Part shown: positions 9,229 to 19,688 of the stretch, in pieces | Layout of the letters: every line of letters starts with the position of its first letter | Position numbering within the stretch: the first letter of the stretch is position 1 | Notes under the pieces: model-generated | Databases searched by the model: none | Seen by the model: only the letters and a program-made list of their open reading frames with translations | What the model was told of the DNA's origin: nothing | Translations under genes and position numbers: made by a program | Assembly (NCBI GenBank): GCA_951640195.1 | Contig: OX621169.1 | Coordinates: 620,001 to 684,000 of the forward strand | Direction: 5' to 3' | From: Porpolomopsis calyptriformis | Lineage: Eukaryota; Basidiomycota; Agaricomycetes; Agaricales; Hygrophoraceae | DNA length: 64,000 nt

Positions 9229-12200
9229 AAGGTTCGGACAATACGCCCAACGTCGCGAACCATACCACTCGATGTACCATTACTCCTTCCAATTACTTTC
9301 GAACTCTTGGTACTATCGAAAAGGGCAATTCAGGACTTACGATGGACGTTTGGATCAAGACTGCAGACAGTGGCCGACGTGTCCCCGCCACGTGTCTTAT
9401 TGATAGTGGAGCTTCTGGGAACTTTATAGACGAGAATTTCGCAACTCGTCACGAATTTACTCTTCAGGATTTGGAAACCCCAATCCCCGTACGGAATGCC
9501 GATGGGTCAGAGAACCGAGGAGGCCCGATCGTTTTTGACACAGATGTCTGGATAGAAGCTCCAGGTGGACACACTGAAAGGATCCGTTTGGAAGTGACCG
9601 ACCTCGGATCCAAGTTTGATATTATCCTCGGCTACCCATGGCTCAGAGCTCAAAACCCTAGTATCGACTGGGAGAGTTCAACACTGGCTCTCGGAGGCAA
9701 AGAGATTTCCCGTCGGTATTGTAGCGGCGAAGCAGAGCCCTCTGTGGTAGAATCGGTCTTGCTGGCAAGTATTTCAAAATCGGACGAGTCTAGAGCCAGC
9801 ACGGTGGAGGAAGATATGCGAAAGTTTGTACCGGAGGTCTATTGGAAAGACTATACTAGTGTCTTTGCCAAGGAGTCCTTCGATTGCCTTCCACCTCATT
9901 CTGAATTTGATCATGTCATTGATCTCAAAGATAACTTCACACCACAGAATGACAAGACTTACCCGATGTCCCCTCGAGAGATAGACTTCCTAGAGAAGTT
10001 TTTGGAAGAAAACGTGGCCACAGGACGAATATTCAAAGGGACCTCACCCCAGGCCGCTCCCTTCTTCCTAAGCAAGAAAGCTGAAGAGATCAATGCGAAA
10101 GGACAAGACGCTGGATACAGACCAATCGAAGACTACCGTTATCTGAACCACTTTACCGTTCCTGACCGATATCCTTTGCCACTTCTCCATCAAATCGTTC
10201 AGCAACCCAAGTTACGATCTGCTGCATTATTCACAGTCGTGGATATTCGATGGGGATTTAACAACATTCGGATCAAAGAAGGCGACGAATGGAAAGCTGC
10301 CTTCAACACAGTCAAGGGACTCTACGTTCCAAGAGTGATGTTCTTTGGTCTACGGAATTCTCCAGCTACGTTTCAACGGATGATCGACATGCGATTTGCC
10401 GAAGTGTTAAAATCAGGTTGTGTTTTTATCTATATTGATGACGTTCTCATCTGCGGAGATGATCTAGAGGAACTGCGTTACTGGACGTTCAAGACCCTTG
10501 ATATCATGAAGAAGAACAAGCTCTCCTGCAAGCCCGTCAAGTGCCAATTCGAGAAAGAAGAGGTGATCTATCTAGGGATGACCTTAACGAAAGGTCATAT
10601 CGGAACCAATCCCAAGAAAGTCAAAGCCATTGCCGAATGGCCCGAACCTCGAACCGTTAAACAACTCCAATCCTTTCTCGGAAGCGCAAATTTCTGGAGA
10701 AAATATATCAAGGACTTCTCGAAGATCGCCCAACCACTCAACCAGTTACTCCGCAAAGATACTGTATGGGAATGGACCCCCGAACGACAACACGCCTTTG
10801 ATCAGTTGAAACACTCCCTCACGAATGCCCCTGTCCTCGAAGTACCGGATCAAGACCTGCCATACTGCTTAGAGACTGACGCCTCTGGCTTTGCCTTAGG
10901 AGGAATACTGTCTCAGCTACATGGAGACGAATGGAAACCCGTAGGCTTTCATTCAAGATCTTTAACCCCTGCTGAAAAGAAATATCCAACTCACGACGCT
11001 GAACTTCTGGCAATAATAGACTGTCTTAAAGCATGGCGACACCTTTTGGAAGGCTCACGACATGACCTTCTGATTCATACCGACAGTCTCGCCCTCAAGT
11101 ATTTCAGTACAGCTCGCGTATTGTTTGGACGACGTGCTCGTTGGTCAGAAATCCTATCGAGATACGAGTATAAAATCGAGTACGTCCCGGGGAGAAAGAA
11201 CAAGGCCGATGGGTTATCCAGGCGCCCGGATTATTTCGACGAGGGTAAAGGCGAGGTGGAAGATGAGATTTTAATCGCAGATGAACATTGGATCAATTCG
11301 ATCATCAAGCTTTCAGAACCGGACTTTTTCGCAAGATTACGCTTCAAGCTACCAATACCGAAAAAGATCTCACAGAGAATCAAGGATGCCTCATTGTTTT
11401 GGGACCAAGTCGATGGGTTGGTTCGCGATGTTGAAGGTCGAATTGTGGTGCCGGAGGAAGTATCTTTGCGCACAGACATAATACGACTGTCCCACGCCTA
11501 CCCCCATGCTGGACACCCTGGCATTGAGAAGACGAAGGAGCTGCTGCTCCGAAACTTTGTTTGGGATGGCGTCTCTCAAGACGTTATCAACTACGTATGA
11601 TCCTGTCCTGCTTGTCAACAAAACAAGAATTATCCTTCGAAGCCGACAGGACTCCTACAACCTATACCCCCCGCTACCGAACCATGGACTGAGATAACCG
11701 TTGATCTCATTGTTCAACTACCTGACTCGCTTGGATACGACGCCGTGATGGTAGTCGTCGATCGTTTCACAAAACGAGCTCACTTTATTCCGACGACTTC
11801 TAATCTCTCATCAGAAGGCGCTGCCCGACTCTTCCGTGATCACATCTGGAAACACCATGGATGGCCGAAGAAGATTATTTCCGATCGTGGAGTTCAATTC
11901 GCATCAAAATTCACTGAAGCTCTCAATAAACTCCTAGGAACCATTTCCGGACTGTCTACTGCTTATCACCCTGAAACCGATGGTCAGACCGAACGAACGA
12001 ACCAAGAACTCGAAGTCTACCTATGGTTCTATACCAATTTTATGCAAGACGACTGGTCCGAATGGCTGGCTTCTGCCGAATTCGCTTACAATAATCGACA
12101 ACACTCCTCCACATCACAATCACCCTTCTATTTAGAATATGGCCGTCACCCTCATTTACCGATCACAATCGAATCCCCGAGTAATGTCCCCGCAGCAAAC

Positions 12201-12755
12201 ACCTTTCATGAACGTCTCACGCGTGCTCAGAAGAGTGCCAGCAAATCGCTTTCACACGCCGCGGAATCAATGAAGAAATACGCTGATCGAAAACGGAAAC
12301 TCTCTCCCTCCTTCAAAGTCGGAGACTTGGTTTGGTTAGATACCAAGAACATCAAGACGACTCGACCCGCCAAGAAACTAGATAACCGAAGAACTGGACC
12401 ATTTAAGATCTTGAAACAAGTATCGGATCTTGCGTACCTTATCAGTATTCCCCGAACATGGAAGCTCCATCCGGTTTTTCACGTATCACTCCTGAGACCG
12501 AATGTCAAAGATAAGTTGCTCCACCCTGATATTACTGATACATCTCGACCTCCACCAGATCTGATCGAGAACGAAGAAGAATACGAAGTTGAATCTATTC
12601 TTCAACACTCCGGAGTTCAACGCCGACGGAAGTATTTGGTCAAATGGAAAGGTTATCCGATCGAAGAAGCCACTTGGGAAGAACGATCGAACGTCTTACG
12701 ACACGCTAAAGAAATTGTGAAGACTTACGAAGACTCAATTCAAATGGCGACTTGA
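9222..12755 (+). pseudogene. pol: Pol of Gy-2: PR-RT-RNaseH-integrase-chromodomain, one TGA stop
   Basis: About 1177 codons in one frame, entered by -1 frameshift. Domains by approximate residue: aspartic protease DSGASG (60), reverse transcriptase with RPIEDYRYLN (300) and YIDDVLICG (402), RNase H ETDASG (549) with AWRHLLEGSRH, integrase zinc finger H-H-C-C (760-800), DDE core (TVDLIV, SDRGVQF, E in QELEVYL; 825-930), and a C-terminal chromodomain (YLVKWKGYPIEEATWEERS, 1130-1155). Chromodomains of this clade read histone methylation and steer integration to heterochromatin. The single break is TGA at 11598-11600; Gy-4 has CGA at the aligned codon (40207-40209). Confidence 0.93.
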
Positions 12756-12816
12756 CTCGTTTGTCATCATTCCAGCTGTCCATTTTTGAAAATTCTATTT
12801 TTAGGTCGAGCAGGCG

Positions 12817-12824
12817 TTTATAAA
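12817..12824 (+). promoter_or_regulatory. TATA box and splice-acceptor-like site between pol and ORF3 of Gy-2
   Basis: TTTATAAA lies 100 bp upstream of ORF3. It is preceded by TTCTATTTTTAG (about 12793-12804), which looks like a polypyrimidine-AG acceptor. Gy-4 keeps both features (CTCTATTTTTAG ending at 41420 and TTATAAA at 41430-41436), although the surrounding sequence differs. Either could make a separate ORF3 mRNA. Confidence 0.45.
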
Positions 12825-12925
12825 CTCAGAATCGTCGATACGATTCCATCCAGTCTTTCCCCACCTTGACGAACTAACCCACTGCTGTTATTCCCAACAC
12901 CAACGTTACTAAACCATCATTCATA

Positions 12926-13663
12926 ATGCCCGCCACTCGATCTCCCTCTCCTCAAGTTGCCATCAGACGCGCTGGACGAATCCCCTCGTCCGCCGCTATC
13001 CATTCCCCTACCCCCGGTCCTTCCACCTCTTCTTCTTCTACTCGTCAACTACGCCGACAAGCTCGCGCACGTGCAGAAGACTTTTTCAAAGAATACCCTA
13101 CGGAAACCCCTCCTCCCGAAGACCCTGCCGTCACCATTTCACGTGTCACGGTTCACAGCAATAGTGTTAGTAACTGGAACCGAGAACTTCGGCAAGAACG
13201 TGATGTCTTGAAAGCCAAGCTCAAAGCATCGGAGAGGAGCGCCCTGTATTGGAAGAACCGCTGGGACGAAAGTGAGCTCAAAGTTTGGGAGCTCCAACGA
13301 CAAAAGAAGCGCACGTGGGTCGACTGCTACGACGTCACCACCCGCGCCATCATCGTCAAGCTCGTAGAGGAGAGTCGTCGAGCTGAACGACTCTCCCGAG
13401 AAGATTTCCTTCGCGCACAACAAGACCTTGCGACGACGGAAACCATTATCGATTACGGTGCGTCAGTCGAGTACCCCATCAATCTCGACTTGGAATACCC
13501 AGACGACGACGACGTCAAGACAGTCCGAGCCCCTTCCCCCATCGAAGCGGCTTCGGAAGTAGTCCCCATCGCTTCCCTCTCAGTGGTCATCGAGGCCCCC
13601 ACTGATGAGGAAATCCAGACTCAGGGCCCAGAGGACGAAACGACCGACATCATCCAGGTTTGA
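12926..13663 (+). CDS. ORF3 of Gy-2 (245 aa, coiled coil), unknown function
   Basis: An intact ORF located where an env gene would sit, 170 bp after pol and 35 bp before the 3' LTR. Residues 1-50 are basic and Ser/Pro-rich (start MPATRSPSPQVAIRRAGR), 75-165 form a charged helical, coiled-coil-like region (WNRELRQERDVLKAKLKASE; KVWELQRQKKRTWVDCYDV), and the last 70 are acidic. There is no signal peptide or transmembrane helix, so it does not look like an envelope. Gy-4 has a homologue of exactly the same length (41523-42260). No family recognised. Confidence 0.75.
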   Translation: MPATRSPSPQVAIRRAGRIPSSAAIHSPTPGPSTSSSSTRQLRRQARARAEDFFKEYPTETPPPEDPAVTISRVTVHSNSVSNWNRELRQERDVLKAKLKASERSALYWKNRWDESELKVWELQRQKKRTWVDCYDVTTRAIIVKLVEESRRAERLSREDFLRAQQDLATTETIIDYGASVEYPINLDLEYPDDDDVKTVRAPSPIEAASEVVPIASLSVVIEAPTDEEIQTQGPEDETTDIIQV

Positions 13664-13697
13664 AATTCGGGTCGAATTTCCCGAAAAACGAGGTGTA

Positions 13698-14109
13698 TGT
13701 CACGGACGTAAATTTTTCACTTCCTCTCTATGTTAGTCATCATTGCTTAGTCGGACAGGTCTTATCTCCACTGGGGATTCCCCATGATTCCATATCTTTT
13801 CATTTATCCGAGATAGGACATACTTCATTTCCGACCATTATGTTTCATCTCTTCACATGCTCCGAGTCTCTTATCATGTTTATCTTTACTCGTCGCATGT
13901 ACTCCGCATGTACTCCTCATGTATTCCTCGTGTTTATACTGACTCATCCGCAGTAGCGTAGTTAGTATATAAACTCCTAGTTAGTCGTACACAGACCTTA
14001 AGTCTGATTCCTCGTTAGCAATCCAACAACTAGGACTTGAGATATCATCATCGTCTTGGGACAGAGCTCTCCGAAGTAAAACCATCTCATCGGCAACCAG
14101 TTTATAACA
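13698..14109 (+). repeat. 3' LTR of Gy-2
   Basis: 412 bp, read as identical to the 5' LTR, followed directly by the target duplication tccaa (14110-14114). The last 38 bases of ORF3-side sequence (GGTTTGAAATTCGG...) would serve as the polypurine-tract region; GAAAAACGAGG at about 13683-13693 is a candidate. Confidence 0.94.
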
Positions 14110-14166
14110 TCCAAGGCCTGCCTTGTGATCAATGAGAAGACTTGCAACTACAGTTGTGACAATTTT

Positions 14167-15747
14167 ACTTAAAAGAATGTTGCTTGAACTTGTTTGAAAT
14201 AGCTATCAAGCAAGCTTTAAGTAACTTCAAGTAGCCTCAAGTAAATTCAGGTTTTCCTGATGTATTCATTCAGATTGGGGTTTACCTTACAATGTATTGT
14301 AGTAGGAATATAGAACTTCAACCTATACTTAAGTGTAGCTATAAAATATCATATGGCACTCTTTAGTATACAAAGTGCAATGCAAGACCACACATGACAA
14401 CTCTGCTAGCTGACCTCCTCTGGTCAACTAGTCTCCTCCTGAGTTAGAGCAGGGGTGTGAGTAGGTGAGTGCTAAAGGTTAATCATATTAGATGAAACTA
14501 AAAAAAGGAAAAAAAAACAAACTTACTGTAGTAGATATTAGAATTGAAAGTTGATCATTGTGAGGGTGAGGGCTATTCTGAGAATGGTTTAAGTAACAGG
14601 AAAGAAACAAAGAAAAACATACCTGTAAGATATCAAAAAGACTGGGGTTTTTCCTCTAGTAGGGGTGGTAGTGGGGGAAGTGAGACAAGCAATATATGGG
14701 CAGACATGGGGTGTAGTTAGGAATGTTAGGGGAGGGTTTGTGCATGTTGTTATCCATGGGAATGGGGGAAAATGTGGGGGGAAAAAATCCTACCCCCCCA
14801 ACATTTGGGTAGGGGGTGTTACTATCCCATCATATCTATTCTCAGCTACATATAAAATGGGCATTCAACTATCTGAGTCTTTCAAGCCCACTTCAATATC
14901 ACAGATTGGCTTGAAGGACTTTGTTTATGTCCTTGAAAGTGGATGAGTTGTTGATCAAGAACACCACTATAATTTTAAAGCTTCTGAATATAGTGAGTTT
15001 TGAAGAATGATGGAGATGCAAGGAGCCACAGGAGGTTACTTGCCTGAGAAGGAAGAGGAGGAGCAGGCCAACGAGGCTAACATCATCTTAGAGCAGAAGG
15101 CTGAGAGGGAGAGGGAGAGCACAGAGGCTAAGAGTGAGGAAGTGTACCTGTTCAACTTGAAGCACCAGAGCCTTCAATAGCTGTAGTTGTAACCCATGAC
15201 CCTCAGCTCTACAAGTCATACTATACATTAGTAGTTCAACTGGAGTGAGAATAACCTAGTCAAGATAGTGCAGGTGCTGGAGATTTTCAAGTCCATTTCA
15301 ACATTATCCTGGGCAAGCAGCAGGTCTATGATAGTATTATACCCATTCCCAGCTGCATATGACATTTGACTATACAAGTCTTTTGAGTCCATCCTAGGTA
15401 AGCAGCAGCTTCACAATGACTCATACCTATTCTCAGCCACATACAACAAGGGTGTTCAACCACACAAGTCCACTTGAATATTATCCTGGGTAAGCAGCAG
15501 CTTTACAGTAGCATAATGCTCATTCCTACCTGCATAGCAGGGTATCCCAAGCACCAGCTCCTTAGCAAATTTGAGGGGCTCTTCTACAGCCATCAAAAAA
15601 AAGACTCATCATCTTCCAGTTCCCTCAGGCTAGGGATGCTACCTAGACAGAGTATATACCCTAGAAACTAAAGTACGAGAGGGAGATTATAGATGGTGAC
15701 TGACCAGGAACCATGTAGCTGATTTTTTAATAGTAGATAGGCATGAA
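14167..15747. other. Decayed non-coding region, no gene supported
   Basis: AT-rich sequence with ACTTGA motifs up to about 14260, a G-rich then C-rich stretch at 14760-14815 and a short Glu-rich open stretch at 15009-15180 (EEEEQANEANIILEQKAERE-like) with no start or partner exons I can support. Three degenerate tandem units of about 90 bp are described separately. Confidence 0.5.
15282..15550 (+). repeat. Three degenerate tandem units of about 90 bp
   Basis: Each unit contains ATCCTGGGTAAGCAGCAG (or a near match, e.g. ATCCTAGGTAAGCAGCAG) followed about 35 bases later by CATTCCCAGCTGCATA-like sequence and then AAGTCC. Unit starts are near 15282, 15378 and 15468. A fourth weaker match lies near 14840-14900. 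Confidence 0.55.
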
Positions 15748-17006
15748 CTATTCATTGTGGTCAATGTCCATAAGCAGATCATCTTCCTTATCACTCCAAT
15801 TTCCCTCATTGTAACTGGCTTCCAACTTAGAATGCCTAATATCCTCATCCTCATAATCTGTTATACCAAATTCTAGATTATCAGACATGTCCATCTTCTC
15901 CTGGATTGTAACAGTATCCTTAGGTTCCTCAGGGGGTTTGATGTCACCTTGACAATGAGTGGTTCTAGCTTCACTAATACTTCTTTGTGTATGAGAATAC
16001 ATATGGCCTATACTGAGGCCCTAGTAGTAACACATGAGTATATTGTGGTCAACAAATCTAGGTAAGGTGTTAATGAGAAATCAGAAGTGAAGACTTGAGA
16101 CTTACTGATTAATATAATAAGAGTTCCAATCTTGACTATCTTTCACACACTGTGACAACCCTATGCCATCCAAATGGCATTTTCCTTTTGCAAATGTGGG
16201 TATGATATAACATCCATGCAAGACATCCACAGGATCCACAAAACCAAAGGAACCTTTGGTAGCCAGAGAATTTAGGCAGGAGGCATGCCATCTAGTTGGC
16301 CAATTAGTGGTGAGGTGATACCATTGTATCTATAAGAAGTCCAATCGGCAGGCACAGTAGTCCAACATTCCACCTCCAGTGTAAATGATGTTTACATGAT
16401 ATATTTAAAGCACATAGGTATACTAGAGAGGGTCAGATGTAGTGTTTGCATCATTAGTGAGCAACATGATGTTATAGTAAGATGTGTTAGTATTAATAGT
16501 ATCCTGAGCTCAACATACATTGTAAGTGGTATAATTGAATCGCATCAGCTTGTGTTTGTATAAGCAGCCATTCTTGAACAAGACTGCCTTGCAGTCATCA
16601 GAATCATTAGTGTCATTGAGCAGGTCAGTGGAGAATGTAGACACTATCACTAGGGACAAGAGATGTTCTTTTTTCAGCACTACCTTGATGTGTGGAAGGA
16701 GATGTGCTTTGAGGTTACAGGTGAAATCCTTAGTAAAGCCACAAATTAGTCCTTGGTTCACCTAAAAGAATGTTCTATTACCTTGACTACTGGATCTCCC
16801 CAGTTCTGTTGTAGAAATTTTGGGATATGTTTAGAATGGTTTTGATTTTTACTAGTGCAATAAGTCAAATGGGGTGTAGATGCAGGCCTATTAACACCAA
16901 AATTTGGGGCTGTTAGGTCTGAAGTTTCAGAGTTGATATTGGAGATCAGAGATACATAAATGTAGATGCTGCCTTCGAAACCTCTTCTAAGATAGGCCTC
17001 GTCCAA
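15748..17006 (-). pseudogene. Plavaka-type transposase relic, C-terminal part
   Basis: Minus-strand fragments match the C-terminal half of the better preserved Plavaka-type transposase at 58.4-62.8 kb. Examples are YKHKLMRFNYTTYNV (about 16540) against YRHKVIRVNYTTYDL there (61.8 kb), and SFGFVDPVDVLHGCYIIP (about 16240) against FGFLDPKLVIRGVHLIP. The acidic C-terminus lies at 15748-16002. Many stops interrupt it. Upstream, the segment 16758-17006 (QQNWGDPVVKVIEHSFR) belongs to the same protein. The N-terminal part is probably 19263-19688. Confidence 0.6.
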
Positions 17007-17466
17007 GCACAGTTAGATCACATGACCGAAGCATAACAAAATAGTAAAAAGCCTAAGGATATTTTTCCTGTAACTTTGGAGCAAATCTGTTCCAACAATC
17101 TCTTGGAAACTTTAGCTAGAGCAGATTGATAGAACAGATTTTTTGATTTTGGCCTACTGAAGGAGGAGTAGTGTTTATGGTGGATTAGTGCTCACCCTAA
17201 CCCTAAAAGAGTGACAATTGTGTGACAAATAACCATATGCACTTGTTCAATATTGAACATTCAACACTTAGACTTAACCCAAGGTGTTTGTATTCAACTT
17301 GGATTCGTTGTCGCTATCTTATCCTGTCTTGTTGCATCCCATGTATGTTGTAAATGCCTGTGCAAAGAAGTCATCGAAGTGGTCACAAATTTGTCACATA
17401 AGTCACATTGGTTGTCACCTCTCATGATCTAACTGTGCTTGGATGAGGCCTATCTTAAGAGGGGAA
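16979..17466. repeat. Foldback (inverted repeat with about 40-bp arms)
   Basis: The left arm (about 16979-17022) and right arm (about 17424-17466) are inverted copies sharing AAGATAGGCCTC, TCCAAGCACAGTTAGATCA and a few flanking bases. The 400-bp loop is non-coding and includes CCCTAACCCTAA at about 17193. It interrupts the Plavaka relic and could be a foldback transposon. Confidence 0.6.
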
Positions 17467-17624
17467 GGAGCGATATAATGCGGAACAGCATTTTATTTTC
17501 AGAATCATACTTGAGTCCAACTCAAGTTGCAGAATCAAAATGTGATTCTGGTGTATTTTTTGAAGCCTACATTCTAGGCTGTCATTGTCGATTGTACCCT
17601 ACAGGTCAATCTGGTGAGGGAGGA

Positions 17625-17835
17625 TGTAATAGATGTGGCTGTTACAGAGCCTACAGAGGCAGGTGATCAGTGTTGATAGGTGTTTGGCACCTCAGAGCAG
17701 TATAGAGGCTGTATTTACCACTATTTACAGTATGTTTTAACCCTTTGCCACTGCTTGTACCAGAGATACCGCACCCAATAGATATTGGTTATATTCAGTC
17801 TGGTCTTGAGCAAGGCAAGAACCAAAACCCTTACA
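17625..17835 (+). repeat. 211-bp LTR-like repeat, copy 1
   Basis: Starts TGTAATAGATG and ends CCCTTACA. It aligns over its whole length with copies at 20657-20867 and 34605-34815. No target duplication is visible at this copy. Confidence 0.75.
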
Positions 17836-19262
17836 CTCTGGGAGGTCCAATGTGGGTCTTAGCCAATGCAAACTAGGAAGTTGGCAAGTCCAAGTTGTGG
17901 TTCAACCTAGAGAAGTATAAGCAATTCTGAGCTGCCTATATTTACCCTAGCTGAGTCCAAATATGTGATTATGTAAGCAATCCATGGAACGATTGTGTAA
18001 GCAATGATTGAGTGTAAAAGATAAGATAAGAAAGGGTGACAAACATCACACTTATGACTGTGACTTGACCAGTCAGTAACAGTCATGTTGTGACAGCATG
18101 ACAATCACAGCATTGAAAATGATAGTGAAGAGAATTGGCACACAGAAAGGAAATAATAACTAAAAAAGACTCATCGTAACAGTGGGTGAAAATAGAAATT
18201 GTACTCCATTACCTCCTCCTTGTTCTCAACTGAGACAGTTATCAGGTGAAATATAAATACTTCACTTCTGGAACTACTAGAGTTATACGTTAATCAAGTA
18301 AGTCCTAGTTGTTCAGGGGAGATGTGAATTGATTGAGTAATAGACACTTCCTCCTTTGATGGGGCTTGAGTAATCCTTGGCTAGGATGTACAGATGAGCA
18401 GGCTATCCAAACTCAATAGATAGTATTGACTAGGAGAGCAAGAATGAAGTCAATGGCTGACTTAGAAGAATATGTATCACAGTGAGGTCTCTCCAATAAG
18501 GACTGAGTATTAGAGAATGTGATGAATAAGCAGGGGCTGAAGTAAGATAAGATAGTCCACGATGGCTATCTTCAACTTACAGAAAATGTCAAGGGGTAGT
18601 TCCTAAGTTGGTTCTTCACATAAGAGGGCTTAGGCAAAATCACACAGGGTATAAGCTTAATAGACTAGACTAGATTGGATGTATTGACTACAGACAAGTA
18701 GTATCAATAAGAGGTAGTACTAGGTACTGAGTACTAGGGGTGAGTTCAAGGGAAAAGGGGGAGAGTGGGGGGGGAGGGATAAAGTGGGTTGAAAGTGAAC
18801 TAAATGTGAACTGAACTCCTCACTGGTCAAAAAGGGGGCCCTTTATATATGTTTGAGAACAATGGGCAATGAGAACAATGGGAAATAAGAACAATGGATA
18901 AAAGAACAATGAGGAGTTTGAATTGTGACTCACTATGAGTCAGACAATGAGGAGAACAATGGAGGAGATTAATATGAGTCATAGTGACTTAGAGAACAAT
19001 GGAGTGATGACAGAACAATAGAGAAATGGGATATGAGTCATTCTGACTCAGAGAATAATGGGGAAGAATGCTATTGTCCATAATAAGATAGCATAGGTAA
19101 AGATAGTAGTGTATCTTATCTGAGATAAGATAATATGTGAGGGACAGTGATATCTTATCTAAGATAAGATAAGATAAGATAAGATAAAGGATATTTGAGC
19201 TATGGATGCTACTTGCTGAATGCATGATCTTTGGTTAAGTTTGATACCAAATCAGTTTGGGA
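17836..19262. other. Gene-free region with U3-like motif clusters
   Basis: No gene is supported. At 18840-19080 AGAACAATGG-like motifs recur about eight times, with several TGAGTCA/TGACTCA sites and a TATA-like TTTATATATG at 18841. At 19110-19190 there is a palindromic and tandem GATAAG cluster. This could be the U3 of an unrecognised minus-strand LTR; I could not define ends. Confidence 0.4.
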
Positions 19263-19688
19263 TCATAACACAGTGCATTTGTCAAACTGGACTACTAAAT
19301 CTGCATTAGTGTCGAACTGCAAATTATGGCGACTCACCTTTGTGAGCTTCCCAGATGTCTTTTCCCACAGATCAGAAATATTGGCATGATTCTTCAGAGT
19401 AAATCCACCCTTGTCATTGATACAATAATGAACAAGGTTGATTAGGGCATCAGTGAGTTCTTTGTTGAGGGCAGCATTAAGTGTGATTTCCACAAATTCA
19501 AAGTCAAGGCGTGAATGGAAAGGGAGCCAAGGATTCTTGTTAGAGGGGGGAATTTTTGTTCCACTGGCATAGACCTTGTAAGCTTCAAAGTGCTTGGTTT
19601 TCGATAGAAGTCCACTACATGGGTGGTATTCAGTCATGATATCGTTGATTTGTGGAGGTGATTCTTCAGGAATGAGCTCTGGCAACAA
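19263..19688 (-). pseudogene. Plavaka-type transposase relic, N-terminal part
   Basis: An open stretch of 141 codons, with motifs EYHPCSGLL, NPWLPFHSRLDFEFVEITL and LKNHANISDLWEKTS, typical of the N-terminal region of fungal Plavaka-type transposases (SG, PW-PF-SRxDFxxAE pattern, from memory). It is oriented like the C-terminal relic at 15748-17006, so both probably derive from one 4-kb element broken by later insertions (foldback, 211-bp repeat). Confidence 0.5.

Larger units (their letters stand above)
7248..14109 (+). mobile_element. Ty3/gypsy chromodomain retrotransposon Gy-2, full length, recent
   Basis: A complete element of 6862 bp: LTRs 7248-7659 and 13698-14109 (412 bp each, no difference found by eye) and a 5-bp target duplication tccaa (7243-7247 and 14110-14114). 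Order: LTR, self-priming site, gag, -1 frameshift, pol (PR-RT-RH-IN-chromodomain), an extra ORF3, LTR. It sits inside element X copy 1. Identical LTRs mean recent insertion, yet gag has two TGA stops and pol has one. Confidence 0.96.
5608..14161 (+). mobile_element. Element X copy 1 (about 1.69 kb without the inserted Gy-2)
   Basis: Unrecognised element defined by comparison with its inverted copy at 29299-31006. Homology starts exactly at TGTCATGAAATTGG (5608) and stops at GTTGTGACA (14161). It is flanked by a 5-bp target duplication, atttt (5603-5607 and 14162-14166). It carries a spliced 277-codon minus-strand gene, a central TATA box (6933-6941) and a short plus-strand ORF. Gy-2 is inserted at 7247/7248 inside the short ORF. 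TG...CA ends plus a 5-bp duplication fit a very long solo LTR; a small DNA transposon with TIR TGTCA is the alternative. Confidence 0.8.

Noticed and set aside
12926..13663. ORF3 as an envelope gene
   Set aside because: No signal peptide, hydrophobic fusion segment or transmembrane helix; the protein is charged and helical.
14665..14946. 93-codon ORF in the decayed region
   Set aside because: Gly/Val-rich with no recognisable motif, no neighbouring exon and located in repeat-like DNA.
17190..17206. CCCTAACCCTAA as a telomere or subtelomere signal
   Set aside because: Only two units, inside a foldback repeat, with transposons and genes on both sides. It is interstitial and short.
19110..19190. 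GATAAG tandem as a CRISPR-like array
   Set aside because: Units are contiguous without spacers; it is a microsatellite with palindromic parts.
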